From: Dehalobacterium sp040766325
GTDB lineage: Bacteria; Bacillota; Dehalobacteriia; Dehalobacteriales; Dehalobacteriaceae
Direction of reading: 5' to 3'
Length of the DNA stretch: 64,000 nt
Assembly (NCBI GenBank): GCA_040766325.1
Contig: JAXGQR010000012.1
Location: forward strand, 11,738 to 75,737
Below, one piece after another: positions 18,035 to 26,863 of this stretch (position 1 is its first letter; every line of letters begins with the position of its first letter). The notes beneath the pieces are model-generated. The model ran no database searches, was not told the DNA's origin, and saw only the letters and a program-made list of their open reading frames with translations. Made by a program: the position numbers and the translations under genes.

Positions 18035-19063
18035 TTAAAAATTTCTTTTCTCGCCCTCCATCACAATATTACTATCGTCGTTGAGATGCAGTTTTTTGGA
18101 GATAAATGCACCCAAGCTACGAAGCATTCCGGATATGCCACTGGGATAGAAAATCATTACTACAATTAAAAGCAGCCCATAAATCACAAATTTGTAGGAC
18201 AACAGGAAATTCAAATATTCAAAAGCAGGATAAATGATAAAAGCTGCTAAAAGAGGGCCCCAGATGCTTCCCCTGCCGCCAATATATGCAATGACCAAAA
18301 TCTGCACTGTATTTCTCGTCGCTAATAAATCCGGTGTCAAAAGTCCAAAAAAATGGGCATAAAAGCCCCCGCACAAGCCGGCGATAAAGCAAGATATGGT
18401 GAAATTTATCACCTTGTATTTCATGGGATCTACCCCGCTGGACCGGGCTGCTTCCGCATCCTGACCTAAGGCAATAAAGGCTAGGCCTAATTTGGAGCTT
18501 GTTACCTTACGTAAAACCATATAGGTTATAATACAAATAACAAAGATGACATAAAAATATGGTTTCGTCCAACCGGTATCAAAGAAAAGGCTTACATTCA
18601 AACCTAAGGTACCCCTGGTTAGCCACTGCAAACTTGCCGCCAGAGCCATTAAAACCAAACCGACGAACCAGGCTAAAATAGCCGCAAACATTCCGTCCAT
18701 TTTTAAGGTCAGGACACCAATGACGAGTCCTAATAAGGCGGCAAATAATGCGCCAATGAAGATCCCAATCCAGGGGCTAATACCCAGATTGATTAAGAGC
18801 AAGGCAGAGGTATAGGCTCCTAAGCCCATCATCGCGGCATATCCCCAGTTGGCAACACTGATAAAACCGGCAGACAAATCAAATCCCATGGCTAGCGTTC
18901 CATACATTAAACTGACCGCCAACAGGTACAGCATATATTCACTGCCCACGTAATAAGGCGCTAAGGCTAAAAGTAAAAAACCCGCGACACTAACAGTAGA
19001 TAAACCAAACGCACTTAGGTTGTCATTTATTATATTATTGAAACCAATGATTTTTCTCAGCAT
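18035..19063 (-). CDS. livM: Branched-chain amino acid type ABC transporter permease LivM
   Basis: A 342-residue membrane subunit with about ten transmembrane segments. The HAAT permease motif GQDAEAARSSGVDPMKYKVINFTISC near the middle is the coupling-helix (EAA-like) region that contacts the ATPase. YIGGRGSIWGPLLAA is a further family signature. It starts 8 bases after the livH stop, which shows tight operon structure. Confidence 0.9.
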   Translation of the reverse strand: MLRKIIGFNNIINDNLSAFGLSTVSVAGFLLLALAPYYVGSEYMLYLLAVSLMYGTLAMGFDLSAGFISVANWGYAAMMGLGAYTSALLLINLGISPWIGIFIGALFAALLGLVIGVLTLKMDGMFAAILAWFVGLVLMALAASLQWLTRGTLGLNVSLFFDTGWTKPYFYVIFVICIITYMVLRKVTSSKLGLAFIALGQDAEAARSSGVDPMKYKVINFTISCFIAGLCGGFYAHFFGLLTPDLLATRNTVQILVIAYIGGRGSIWGPLLAAFIIYPAFEYLNFLLSYKFVIYGLLLIVVMIFYPSGISGMLRSLGAFISKKLHLNDDSNIVMEGEKRNF

Positions 19064-19071
19064 TTTGCCAC

Positions 19072-19941
19072 CTACACTTTCTGTTTTTTCCCAAATATTC
19101 CGGAAGGTTTAAAGATAAGCACTAAAACAATCAGCGAAACCGATATCACATCCTGCCAGCTGACTCCAAAGTAATAAGAGGCAAATGTTTCTATCAAACC
19201 TACAGCGAGTCCCCCAATCATTGTCGCCCCCAGGTTGCCCATCCCCACTAAAATAACCACCAGCCACGATTTCATCAGGGGCTGAAGTCCCATGGTAGGA
19301 AAGGCCGGTATTATCGATAAAAGAGCAGCACCCGCTACTGCCGCCAATGTGCAACTAAGGGCAAAGGTCAAGGTATGAATCCGATTGAGATCTACACCTA
19401 TTAACGTAGCACCCGTTTCATTTTCCGAGACAGCCAAGATGGCATTACCGACTTTTGATTTCTTTAAAAATAGCCAGAATAATGCTACCGTTGTTATTGC
19501 TACGACAAAACCAACAATACGGTCATTAGAAACATTAATGGACGCAATTTTCAGGGATCCTGGCCAAATATTGGTAACCCCTTTATATTCTACGCCGATC
19601 AGTGCCTGGGCCAGGTTTTGCAGAATAAAGGATAACCCGGCGGTGACTAAAAAGCTGTTGAGAACCCAATCTCTTTTGGACCGCTTTCTTAAGGGATAAA
19701 ACACAGTTTTCTCAATAAAAACACCCAGGATAAACCCGCCCGCAGCAGCAATGAGGAAACTAAAAAGTGCAGGTAATTCCCACACCATGATGCTATAAAA
19801 AGCAAGATAAGCTCCTACCATATAAAATTCACCGTGAGCAAAATTAGGAATTTTCATTACTCCAAATACCAAGGATAGTCCCAGTGCCATTAGAATATAC
19901 ATGCTCCCTCTTAAAAGCCCACCAATCAACAAATCCTCCAT
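19072..19941 (-). CDS. livH: Branched-chain amino acid type ABC transporter permease LivH
   Basis: A 289-residue permease. The N-terminus has LLRGSMYILMALGLSLVFGVMKIPNFAHGEFYMVGAY, a hallmark of LivH. The coupling segment is SENETGATLIGVDLNRIHTLTFALS. It is the first gene of the operon; a GGGTGGTG site precedes the ATG. The upstream intergenic region of 336 bases separates it from a divergent AEC transporter gene. Confidence 0.9.
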   Translation of the reverse strand: MEDLLIGGLLRGSMYILMALGLSLVFGVMKIPNFAHGEFYMVGAYLAFYSIMVWELPALFSFLIAAAGGFILGVFIEKTVFYPLRKRSKRDWVLNSFLVTAGLSFILQNLAQALIGVEYKGVTNIWPGSLKIASINVSNDRIVGFVVAITTVALFWLFLKKSKVGNAILAVSENETGATLIGVDLNRIHTLTFALSCTLAAVAGAALLSIIPAFPTMGLQPLMKSWLVVILVGMGNLGATMIGGLAVGLIETFASYYFGVSWQDVISVSLIVLVLIFKPSGIFGKKQKV

Positions 19942-20277
19942 CTTAAGACACCACCCCTTTGTCTGTCAATTTTAATTTTCTAAACTATGCCGCTCTTTAA
20001 ATTAATGCAATATTTATGCCAAAGGCTTTTCCAATAAAATTTGCTTATAGCAAGAACCTTTTCCGGTTGAAATGCAGGTTGATGTGCAATATAATGGGGC
20101 AAATTGATCAATTTTGGTTCATTAATTTGGCAAGTTTTTGCACAAGTCGCGGAAGTTTCATTTAAATATGGCTATTTAATCTATCCCATGATAATATGAT
20201 GATAGGTTTACAAAACAAAACCCCAAGGGGCGGAACACATAAAAAGAAGAGATTGTCTTCAGGAAAGAGCGGAGCGT
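19942..20277. promoter_or_regulatory. Divergent promoter region between livH and the AEC gene
   Basis: The region holds the promoters of both divergent genes; I do not see a convincing -35/-10 pair. A perfect 14-base palindrome AAATTGATCAATTT lies at 20101-20114, roughly mid-way, and could be an operator. No riboswitch-like structure was recognised. Confidence 0.45.
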
Positions 20278-21228
20278 ATGCTAGTCGTTTTAAACCAAAT
20301 TGTCATTTTATTTATACTGATTATTATCGGTTTCTTCTGTAAAAAAATTAAACTAATATCTAATGATATGAATCATGATATCAGCAATCTTCTAATCAAC
20401 GTGGCAGTTCCTGCACTGATCATTGTTTCCTTAAACAGTATGACTTTTTCTCAGGAGCTTATGACCGAAAGCCTTCAGCTACTGATCATGTCCTTTTGCC
20501 AGCATATTTTCGTCATCCTGTTATCTCTTCTTTTAGTTAAGATAATCAAGGTAAATGGAATAAGCCAGGGTGTATTTCAATTCTCATTAATTTTCGGGAA
20601 TACCAGTTTCATGGGCTATCCTGTGGCCTTAGCTGCTTTTGGGCAACAAGGCCTCTTTTATATGGCTGTCTATGATATGATGTTTTCTGTTTTTGCCTGG
20701 ACTTACGGGGTAGTGATTATGAGCCGCCCGAGCTTGGCGGAAGGCGAAAAGACCGCGTGGAATTTCTTACAGCTAAGAAGGATCAAAAAAATGATCAACC
20801 CTCCCATATTGGCAGTAATGATAGGTTTTATCCTCATGGCTTCACCCTTTACTATGCCGGCAGTTATTGGACAAACCTTTGAAATGATCGGTAGCATTAC
20901 GATACCCCTGGCCATGATTTTTATTGGATCAGTTTTGGGGGATACAGAATTAAGAACATTATTTCAGGATGGCAAGGCATTCCTCTGGAGTTTGCTCCGG
21001 TTAACCTTCTTGCCTCTCACTGTATATGGTATTTTGCGTTTCTTTAATTTTGACGGCTATCTCATCAATATTCCTGTTCTTTTTGCTTCTATGCCGGTGG
21101 CGGCGATGACCTCGATATTTGCCGCTAAGTATAAAAATGATTATCACCTGGCCTCAAGACTGATCTTTATCAGCACCTTCCTGTCTATTTTTACCATTCC
21201 GCTGGTGATGTGGATTTTGCTCCGTTAA
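20278..21228 (+). CDS. AEC (auxin efflux carrier) family transporter
   Basis: A 316-residue membrane protein with about ten hydrophobic segments in two five-helix repeats. Typical segments are INVAVPALIIVSLNSM near helix 2 and FGNTSFMGYPVALAAFG near helix 4, where AEC proteins carry the conserved Asn-Thr-x-Phe-x-Gly. Bacterial members move malate, malonate or other carboxylates, or amino acids; the substrate is not predictable. An AAAGAGCGGAG site fits the ATG at 20278. Confidence 0.85.
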   Translation: MLVVLNQIVILFILIIIGFFCKKIKLISNDMNHDISNLLINVAVPALIIVSLNSMTFSQELMTESLQLLIMSFCQHIFVILLSLLLVKIIKVNGISQGVFQFSLIFGNTSFMGYPVALAAFGQQGLFYMAVYDMMFSVFAWTYGVVIMSRPSLAEGEKTAWNFLQLRRIKKMINPPILAVMIGFILMASPFTMPAVIGQTFEMIGSITIPLAMIFIGSVLGDTELRTLFQDGKAFLWSLLRLTFLPLTVYGILRFFNFDGYLINIPVLFASMPVAAMTSIFAAKYKNDYHLASRLIFISTFLSIFTIPLVMWILLR

Positions 21229-21320
21229 CAGACGATCCAAGATTAGGAGCACAACATTTGTTAAGTTGATATAAAGCAAAAAACTCCTCACAATCAAATG
21301 TAAAAAGCGAGGTTTAGGAT

Positions 21321-22793
21321 ATGAAAGATCAGGAAATCGAATTAAAACTACAGCTGGTAAATGAAGATAACTCCGCGTTCATTTTGGACGATGATCTTTT
21401 TGCTGCCGGTAAGTTTTGGGGCACACCGGTAATCCATGAATTTGAAACCACCTATTATGACACCCAGGATTATCGTTTAATGCAAGCACAATGCACTTAT
21501 CGCATCCGTAGGTCCGGAGGGTCTTATATTGCTACGGTAAAAGATTCCGGCTCCAGCCTCGGGGGACTTCATGTCCGTAATGAATGGAATGTTCAGCTGG
21601 ATCAAAACCTGCCGGATCTTCTTCCCTTCCTCAATTTACCCATCGGACCCAAGCTTTCCTCCCTGGTGGGAGATGATGATCTCATCCCTATTTTTCAGAC
21701 CAACTTTCAGCGTCAAGTTTTGGATTTGACAATGAAAGACGGTAGTTTGATAGAATTGGCCATAGATCGAGGCAGCATTGTCAGCGGTGAGAAAAAAGCC
21801 TCCCTAGCAGAAGTGGAATTAGAACTAAAAAAAGGACAGATCGTAAGCCTGCTGGAATTAGGTTCCCTACTGGCCCAAAAAACGCCCATGTTGCTTGAGG
21901 AAAAAAGCAAATATTTACGGGGTTTGATCCTGGCCGACCTGCCCCTTCACAAGGAACTGCCTACAGGCTTTTCCTGGGACGATAATAAGGACTTAAGTCA
22001 CAACTTGCAGGAGTTATTACTCTTTAGCCTGCAGGAGATCATCAAAAAACAGGCAATATTTTTGGAAGCACCGGCTGATCCGGAAACTACACACCAGCTT
22101 TGCGCCGAAACTCTGCGCCTGCGTGCCCTTCTTTCCTTTCTTAAACCTTTTTACAGTCGGAAAGACGAAATAAAAATCCAAGAGCGATTAAAAATAGTAG
22201 CGGAAAAATTCCGTTATCTCAGGGAAATAGATGTTATGTCCGAGAGCTGGTATAAATTTATTCAAACACGTCCGAATTTATTCTCAAGCAAATCCACACT
22301 CCAAAGAATATTACAAGAAGAACGGGAAAAACGCCAACACACCTTAACCCGAGAAATTTCCTCAGGGATTACCACACCGCTACTGCTGGAGGTTTGGGCC
22401 GGGCTTATGAAGATATCTTTTAAAAACATTACTGATCAAGATTTGCAACAACATTTTCAGAGCCTCCTTCTTAAAAGGAATAATCTTAGTAAAAGAACAA
22501 ACTATCAGGATTTAGCCCAGGTACACGCTTTACGTATCCAGGGGAAAAAACTGTGCTATGTGCTGCAGACCTTAGGACCGGTTTTACGAGAAAAAGACAG
22601 GGCACTTTTTGATGCATTAAAGACCATTGAGGATAAGGTGAACCAAATTTGCGCTGCCCAGAGTAATATGGAAATTTTGCGTGATTTAAACGAGAAATAT
22701 CCCTCCGATACCTTGGCCTATGAAAGCGGGGTTTTTTCCGGGTGGCAGCAGAAAAGAATATGTGATGATGGCAATCCATGCTCTGATATATAA
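21321..22793 (+). CDS. CYTH-CHAD domain protein (inorganic triphosphatase-like)
   Basis: Residues 1-200 form a CYTH/triphosphate tunnel domain starting with the signature ExExK (EIELKLQL, residues 5-12) and rich in charged strand residues (YYDTQDYRLM, TYRIRRSGG, EVELELKKG). Residues about 215-480 form a CHAD helical domain with conserved histidines and basic residues (TTHQLCAETLRLRALLSF, ALRIQGKKLCYVLQTL). CYTH-CHAD proteins such as YgiF hydrolyse inorganic triphosphate; CHAD domains bind polyphosphate. Activity on tripolyphosphate is inferred from family. It stands alone between its promoter and a terminator. Confidence 0.88.
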   Translation: MKDQEIELKLQLVNEDNSAFILDDDLFAAGKFWGTPVIHEFETTYYDTQDYRLMQAQCTYRIRRSGGSYIATVKDSGSSLGGLHVRNEWNVQLDQNLPDLLPFLNLPIGPKLSSLVGDDDLIPIFQTNFQRQVLDLTMKDGSLIELAIDRGSIVSGEKKASLAEVELELKKGQIVSLLELGSLLAQKTPMLLEEKSKYLRGLILADLPLHKELPTGFSWDDNKDLSHNLQELLLFSLQEIIKKQAIFLEAPADPETTHQLCAETLRLRALLSFLKPFYSRKDEIKIQERLKIVAEKFRYLREIDVMSESWYKFIQTRPNLFSSKSTLQRILQEEREKRQHTLTREISSGITTPLLLEVWAGLMKISFKNITDQDLQQHFQSLLLKRNNLSKRTNYQDLAQVHALRIQGKKLCYVLQTLGPVLREKDRALFDALKTIEDKVNQICAAQSNMEILRDLNEKYPSDTLAYESGVFSGWQQKRICDDGNPCSDI

Positions 22794-22797
22794 GAAT

Positions 22798-22838
22798 AAA
22801 GGTTTCCCTCGAAATGAAAAATCTCCTGGGAAACCTTT
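22798..22838. terminator. Bidirectional terminator between convergent genes
   Basis: Eleven-base arms AAAGGTTTCCC and GGGAAACCTTT enclose a ~19-base loop. The hairpin lies between the CYTH-CHAD gene (plus) and the first GRE gene (minus). Confidence 0.7.
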
Positions 22839-22898
22839 ATATCATCTAATACTTATTGAACTTTCAGGGAAGATAAGCAAAACCATAACCTATAATAT

Positions 22899-25313
22899 CT
22901 ACTTACTAAAAACCAACTCGTTTCGCTTAATAATTTCATTTTGTACACCTGGATCCAGCCTGGTAAAATAGGCACTAAAACCGGCCACCCTGACCACCAG
23001 ATCTCTGTATTTTTCCGGATGAAGTTGAGCATCCTTCAGAGTCTCGGATCTTACTACGTTAAATTGGATATGGGACCCCCCCTGATCCATGTAAGTCTTA
23101 ATCAGATTCAGAAGATTCCTGGCTCCTTTGGGGCCCTCCAATGCGATAGGATTGAATTTCACATTAAAGTGGTTGGAATTAAACTTGACGGTATCCATGG
23201 CCTTAGCTGCCGAATTGACCAGAGCGGTAGGTCCTTCGGTATCACTCCCGGGCAGAGCCGACACACTACCATCGGTAAGGGCAACTCCGGCCAGACGACC
23301 TTCCGGAAGCGCCCCCGTTACTTTGCCAAACATGTTGTGCAGACTATTGGAATAGGCATCAGGCTTACTCTTCCGACCAAGGTAATCGTCGCCGAACTTT
23401 TCGTAAGAATCGTAAAGGGTATCATAAACTTTACGCACAAAATCGTTTACTGCAGGAATATCGTTGCCATGTTTGGGCGCATCCAGGCACATGCGGTATA
23501 TCTCATCGTAACCTTCGAAGTTTGCGGCTAAGGCTTCCTTCAGCTGTTTCATGGTTATTTTCCGCTCATCAAACACAAGTTTCTTGACTGCTAGCAAAGA
23601 GTTAACTGCATCAATCGTGCCTACAAATATGCACAATTCTGCAACGAATCTTGAGCCACCATCCCAAATATGGGTACCGCTCTCCATGCAGCCATCAATT
23701 AAAACTGAACGCAAGGGGAAGGGTAAATCTTCGGCGTTAATATTCATACCGATTGTCCCATATTGTTTGGTGAGAAAAATACAGTATTCCATTTGAGTTT
23801 TAAATGCTTCCCAAAGCTGGTCAAATGAAGTAAAGCTTTCCGCATCACCGGTTTGAGGTCCTATTTCTAACGCCGTGAGAGGATCCACACCGTTATTCAA
23901 GGCCAACTCAAAAGTCTTCGCAATGTTAGATTCCCCCACCGTTGGATGACACGTTTTGTTCACCGGAGCTGTTGCGACACATCCAAAAACACCGGGGCGC
24001 CGCGCTTCCTCAATGGTAATTCCCTCATCCTTAAACCGCTCCAACGACCTCATTATAGCCACATCCGCGTTCATAATCTGGGGATGGCCCACACCGGTTC
24101 TAAGCAATTCAACAACCTTTAATAGGAAATCATCCTTCAGTAGCGGATGCCACATCAAGGCCGTTGGCGGCTGAATATTCTGCAAATGAATGTGGGCATC
24201 CAGAACGATATAGTCCATTGCGCACGTAGCGTCTTTTCCGTCTTCGGTATACCCGCCAAGAGTAATTGTTTGGCCGATATGAGAGGACCAAGCCGCGGCC
24301 AATTTGGGCCCATGATAATAGGCAATTTCCTGAATCTTAATAAACATTAACTTGGTTAAATAAAGGGCCTCTTCGCGTGTAATTATGCCCTCTTTTTTAT
24401 CCTTTTGATAAAAGGGCTCCATATTCTGGCCCCAGTAGCCTAAGGAATAACCACAACCGGTTGCCTCGATTTGTGCCGCGATGTGAATCAAAAAGAAACT
24501 CTGCATCGCTTCCTTAAGAGTCCTGGCAGGACGCTCGGGCACCCTCCGGCAAATATCGGCAATTTCCCGCAATTCCTGTTTTCTCACAGGATTTTTCTCG
24601 TCATGGGACATTTTTCTAGCCAGCTCTGCATATCGATGAGCTAAGGTGATGATTGCCCGCATAGCAATAATTACCGCTTGATAAAACCACACCTTTTGTC
24701 GGTCTTTATTATATAGTTTTAATTTGGTCAACTCAGCCAGACGTTTTTCTGCTTCCTTGATCATGGAGGCCAAGCCTTCATTCATCACTTTAGTATAATT
24801 TAAATTGCCGCCCCCGGCCGGCCAGGAATTAGCATCATAAAAAAGACCAATCTCCTGAGCAGCTTTGGGGCTGTACCCATAAATCTCCTCGAAAACTTTG
24901 TCTGTCTTATAATGCATACTACGCTCACCGTAATAGTCGATCGCAGCATTAAATAATTCTCTATCCTCATCTGAAATCGCAACTTCTCCAAGGTGACTGA
25001 CACATTTTCCTGAATCATCCCTCATCCATTCAATATTCCACTCGGGGTAAGCATAAACCCCCGCTACATACTGTGAGATACTCCCGACAAAAAAGTTTTC
25101 ATCAATATAAAGAGTTTTGTTTTCCAGGATATGGGCAAATATTTTTGCTCTTTTGATTATGTTGGGTTCACCCTCTAATTTCGGGCTGATCTCTAACAAC
25201 AACTTTAACCGCTCATTGTCGAGCTTTTGCGGTGAATCCAGTAAATAATCCTTTAATCTATTTAGTCTCCCCTCATGATACTCCCTCGCCACTTCAGTGT
25301 CGTTAATAGCCAT
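22899..25313 (-). CDS. Glycyl radical enzyme with atypical active-site motif (GRE-1)
   Basis: A full-length (about 804 residues) pyruvate-formate-lyase-superfamily enzyme. The C-terminal glycyl loop VVRVAGFSAYFTRL places the radical glycine at about residue 778, and the thiyl cysteine is about residue 445 in PGVFGCVATAPVN. Diol dehydratases, choline lyase and related eliminases have Cys-x-Glu here, but this protein has Cys-Val-Ala, so a simple CxE elimination is unlikely. X-succinate synthases and other GRE classes are alternatives; no substrate is assigned. The ATG at 25313 is preferred over the in-frame TTG at 25337; GAGGAGG lies rather far (15 bases) upstream. No activase is adjacent; the nearest is at 40327. 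Confidence 0.85.
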   Translation of the reverse strand: MAINDTEVAREYHEGRLNRLKDYLLDSPQKLDNERLKLLLEISPKLEGEPNIIKRAKIFAHILENKTLYIDENFFVGSISQYVAGVYAYPEWNIEWMRDDSGKCVSHLGEVAISDEDRELFNAAIDYYGERSMHYKTDKVFEEIYGYSPKAAQEIGLFYDANSWPAGGGNLNYTKVMNEGLASMIKEAEKRLAELTKLKLYNKDRQKVWFYQAVIIAMRAIITLAHRYAELARKMSHDEKNPVRKQELREIADICRRVPERPARTLKEAMQSFFLIHIAAQIEATGCGYSLGYWGQNMEPFYQKDKKEGIITREEALYLTKLMFIKIQEIAYYHGPKLAAAWSSHIGQTITLGGYTEDGKDATCAMDYIVLDAHIHLQNIQPPTALMWHPLLKDDFLLKVVELLRTGVGHPQIMNADVAIMRSLERFKDEGITIEEARRPGVFGCVATAPVNKTCHPTVGESNIAKTFELALNNGVDPLTALEIGPQTGDAESFTSFDQLWEAFKTQMEYCIFLTKQYGTIGMNINAEDLPFPLRSVLIDGCMESGTHIWDGGSRFVAELCIFVGTIDAVNSLLAVKKLVFDERKITMKQLKEALAANFEGYDEIYRMCLDAPKHGNDIPAVNDFVRKVYDTLYDSYEKFGDDYLGRKSKPDAYSNSLHNMFGKVTGALPEGRLAGVALTDGSVSALPGSDTEGPTALVNSAAKAMDTVKFNSNHFNVKFNPIALEGPKGARNLLNLIKTYMDQGGSHIQFNVVRSETLKDAQLHPEKYRDLVVRVAGFSAYFTRLDPGVQNEIIKRNELVFSK

Positions 25314-25717
25314 TTTTTTGTATTTAAACCTCCTCAATCCAATATTGATGGAAATACAAACACCGAAAAATTTATCTGCTCAGTTTCATGTTATAATTAT
25401 CACTAACAAGAAATCTCATTTTGTGAGCCTTGTTATATATCGGAGCAACAACCATGCCAACATTACATGCCAATATTATTAGTAATAATTCTTATTCTAA
25501 TATTATATGCAATCCGTCAAAGGCCTGTAAACCATGAACTTTAGCCTTTTCAATACTATTTTGTATTATTCTTTCTCTATGACAGCTGCATGTAGTTTTC
25601 ATATTCATGATAATTTGATTTAATATGATACATAAGTGTTTTATTTTAAATCAATTCCATGCTATTTTTCAAAAACAAAAAGCATAATTGTTTTATTATG
25701 CAATACGAATATTAAAC

Positions 25718-25743
25718 AACCCCTATGCCGAGCGGCAGGGGTT
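25718..25743 (-). terminator. Hairpin, possible terminator or regulatory stem
   Basis: AACCCC and GGGGTT form an outer stem around an inner TGCC-GAGC-GGCA stem-loop. On the minus strand it is followed by GTTTAATATT, a weak T-rich tract. Confidence 0.45.
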
Positions 25744-25828
25744 ATGCGTCAATTGTACGAAATTATTCTCAAGCGTTTTTATAATTTTGGATGACTGGGG
25801 ACTAAACGGTACCTATTATGATACTTGA

Positions 25829-25873
25829 GAAAAGCCGAATGAGACAGGAATTGAAGATTAACCCATCTCATTC
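25829..25873 (-). terminator. Terminator after the CobW-type gene
   Basis: GAATGAGA and TCTCATTC arms (25837-25844 and 25866-25873) lie 40 bases after the CobW stop and are followed on the minus strand by GGCTTTTCTC. It probably ends the ABC-UroD-CobW transcript. Confidence 0.5.
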
Positions 25874-25915
25874 ATTCTTTTGTGTACTTTCGTATATGAA
25901 AAACATTTACAAAAA

Positions 25916-26863
25916 TTATTTAATTTCAAAAGGTACTCTGCAAGTTTCCGACCAGGCGGACTTGATTTGTGGCAAAATTTCCTCCCATATGTTGGAGATA
26001 ATGACTATCTTCGTTTCATTACCCTTAGCTTGTATGGGTTTTATGTCTAACTGATCATTCACTGCATCCAAATAGAACCAGCCTTGCTCCGCATTATGGA
26101 TAAATCCTTTGATCCGGAAAGCATTCTTTAACAGTTTTTGCGCAAATTTCTCTGCTTGCGCCGGATCAACGCTCTCCTTTGTAGACACCACGTAGTGCAC
26201 CGGTCTCTTATAAGGTGTTTTTACATTGCGTCGCACGGCTAAGCTTCTTTCCTGATTCATAAGATCAAGATCCAAGATTCCTTCAATTTTTGTGAAACTG
26301 GTCTCTACTATAGGTGCATTCTGGTTAAGGGTTCTTACCTTATCTCGTACTTGCTCTAAGGTTTCTTGATCCACCAGATCCACCTTATTAATAATGATCA
26401 GTTGCCCGGCAATAACCTGTTCTTCCACCGCATTGACTACATCTACCAGCTCAAGAAAATTTTCCGGATCCACCAAAGATATCATTCCTCGATACTCATA
26501 GCGTTGTCCGGTCTGATTTTTAATTTCATTAAACATATGACGGATTGGCTGCGGATTGGCCATACCCGAGGTCTCCACCAAAAGATAATCTAAGGGATAT
26601 TGGGAAAACTGCACCAGAGCATCCACAAAATTACCTGCTAAACAACTGCAAAAGATCTGCCCGTTATTTAATTCCTTGATTTCGAAGCCATGGTCATGAA
26701 ACAAACTGCCGTCAATGCCTACCTGTCCCCATTCATTTACAATTACACCGGCTTTGATGTTCCTTTCCGCCAGGTCGTCTAGGATATTATTCATTAAGGT
26801 TGTCTTGCCGGACCCTAAAAAACCCGTAACTAAATATAGTTGAATGGGTTTTTCTAATGTCAT
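25916..26863 (-). CDS. G3E-family (CobW/YjiA-type) GTPase
   Basis: A 315-residue P-loop GTPase: Walker A GFLGSGKTT (residues 14-22), the metal-binding CxCL motif CSCL (72-75), ETSGMANP (switch II region) and the NKVD specificity motif. A CobW C-terminal domain follows. Family members deliver metals (Zn, Co, Ni) or help B12 enzymes. The start ATG overlaps the stop of the UroD-type gene (TAATG), so the two proteins are co-translated. I infer metal loading or maintenance of the zinc site in the UroD-type methyltransferase or of the corrinoid system. This is unproven. Confidence 0.88.
   Translation of the reverse strand: MTLEKPIQLYLVTGFLGSGKTTLMNNILDDLAERNIKAGVIVNEWGQVGIDGSLFHDHGFEIKELNNGQIFCSCLAGNFVDALVQFSQYPLDYLLVETSGMANPQPIRHMFNEIKNQTGQRYEYRGMISLVDPENFLELVDVVNAVEEQVIAGQLIIINKVDLVDQETLEQVRDKVRTLNQNAPIVETSFTKIEGILDLDLMNQERSLAVRRNVKTPYKRPVHYVVSTKESVDPAQAEKFAQKLLKNAFRIKGFIHNAEQGWFYLDAVNDQLDIKPIQAKGNETKIVIISNIWEEILPQIKSAWSETCRVPFEIK

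Larger units (their letters stand above)
25338..25915. promoter_or_regulatory. Intergenic region upstream of GRE-1
   Basis: About 580 bases, very AT-rich, between the CobW-type gene and GRE-1. It contains two hairpins listed separately (25718-25743 and 25829-25873). An imperfect inverted repeat TAACAAG...CTTGTTA with an inner CTCA/TGAG pairing lies at 25407-25437 and could be an operator for GRE-1. No open frame with protein character was seen. Confidence 0.45.
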
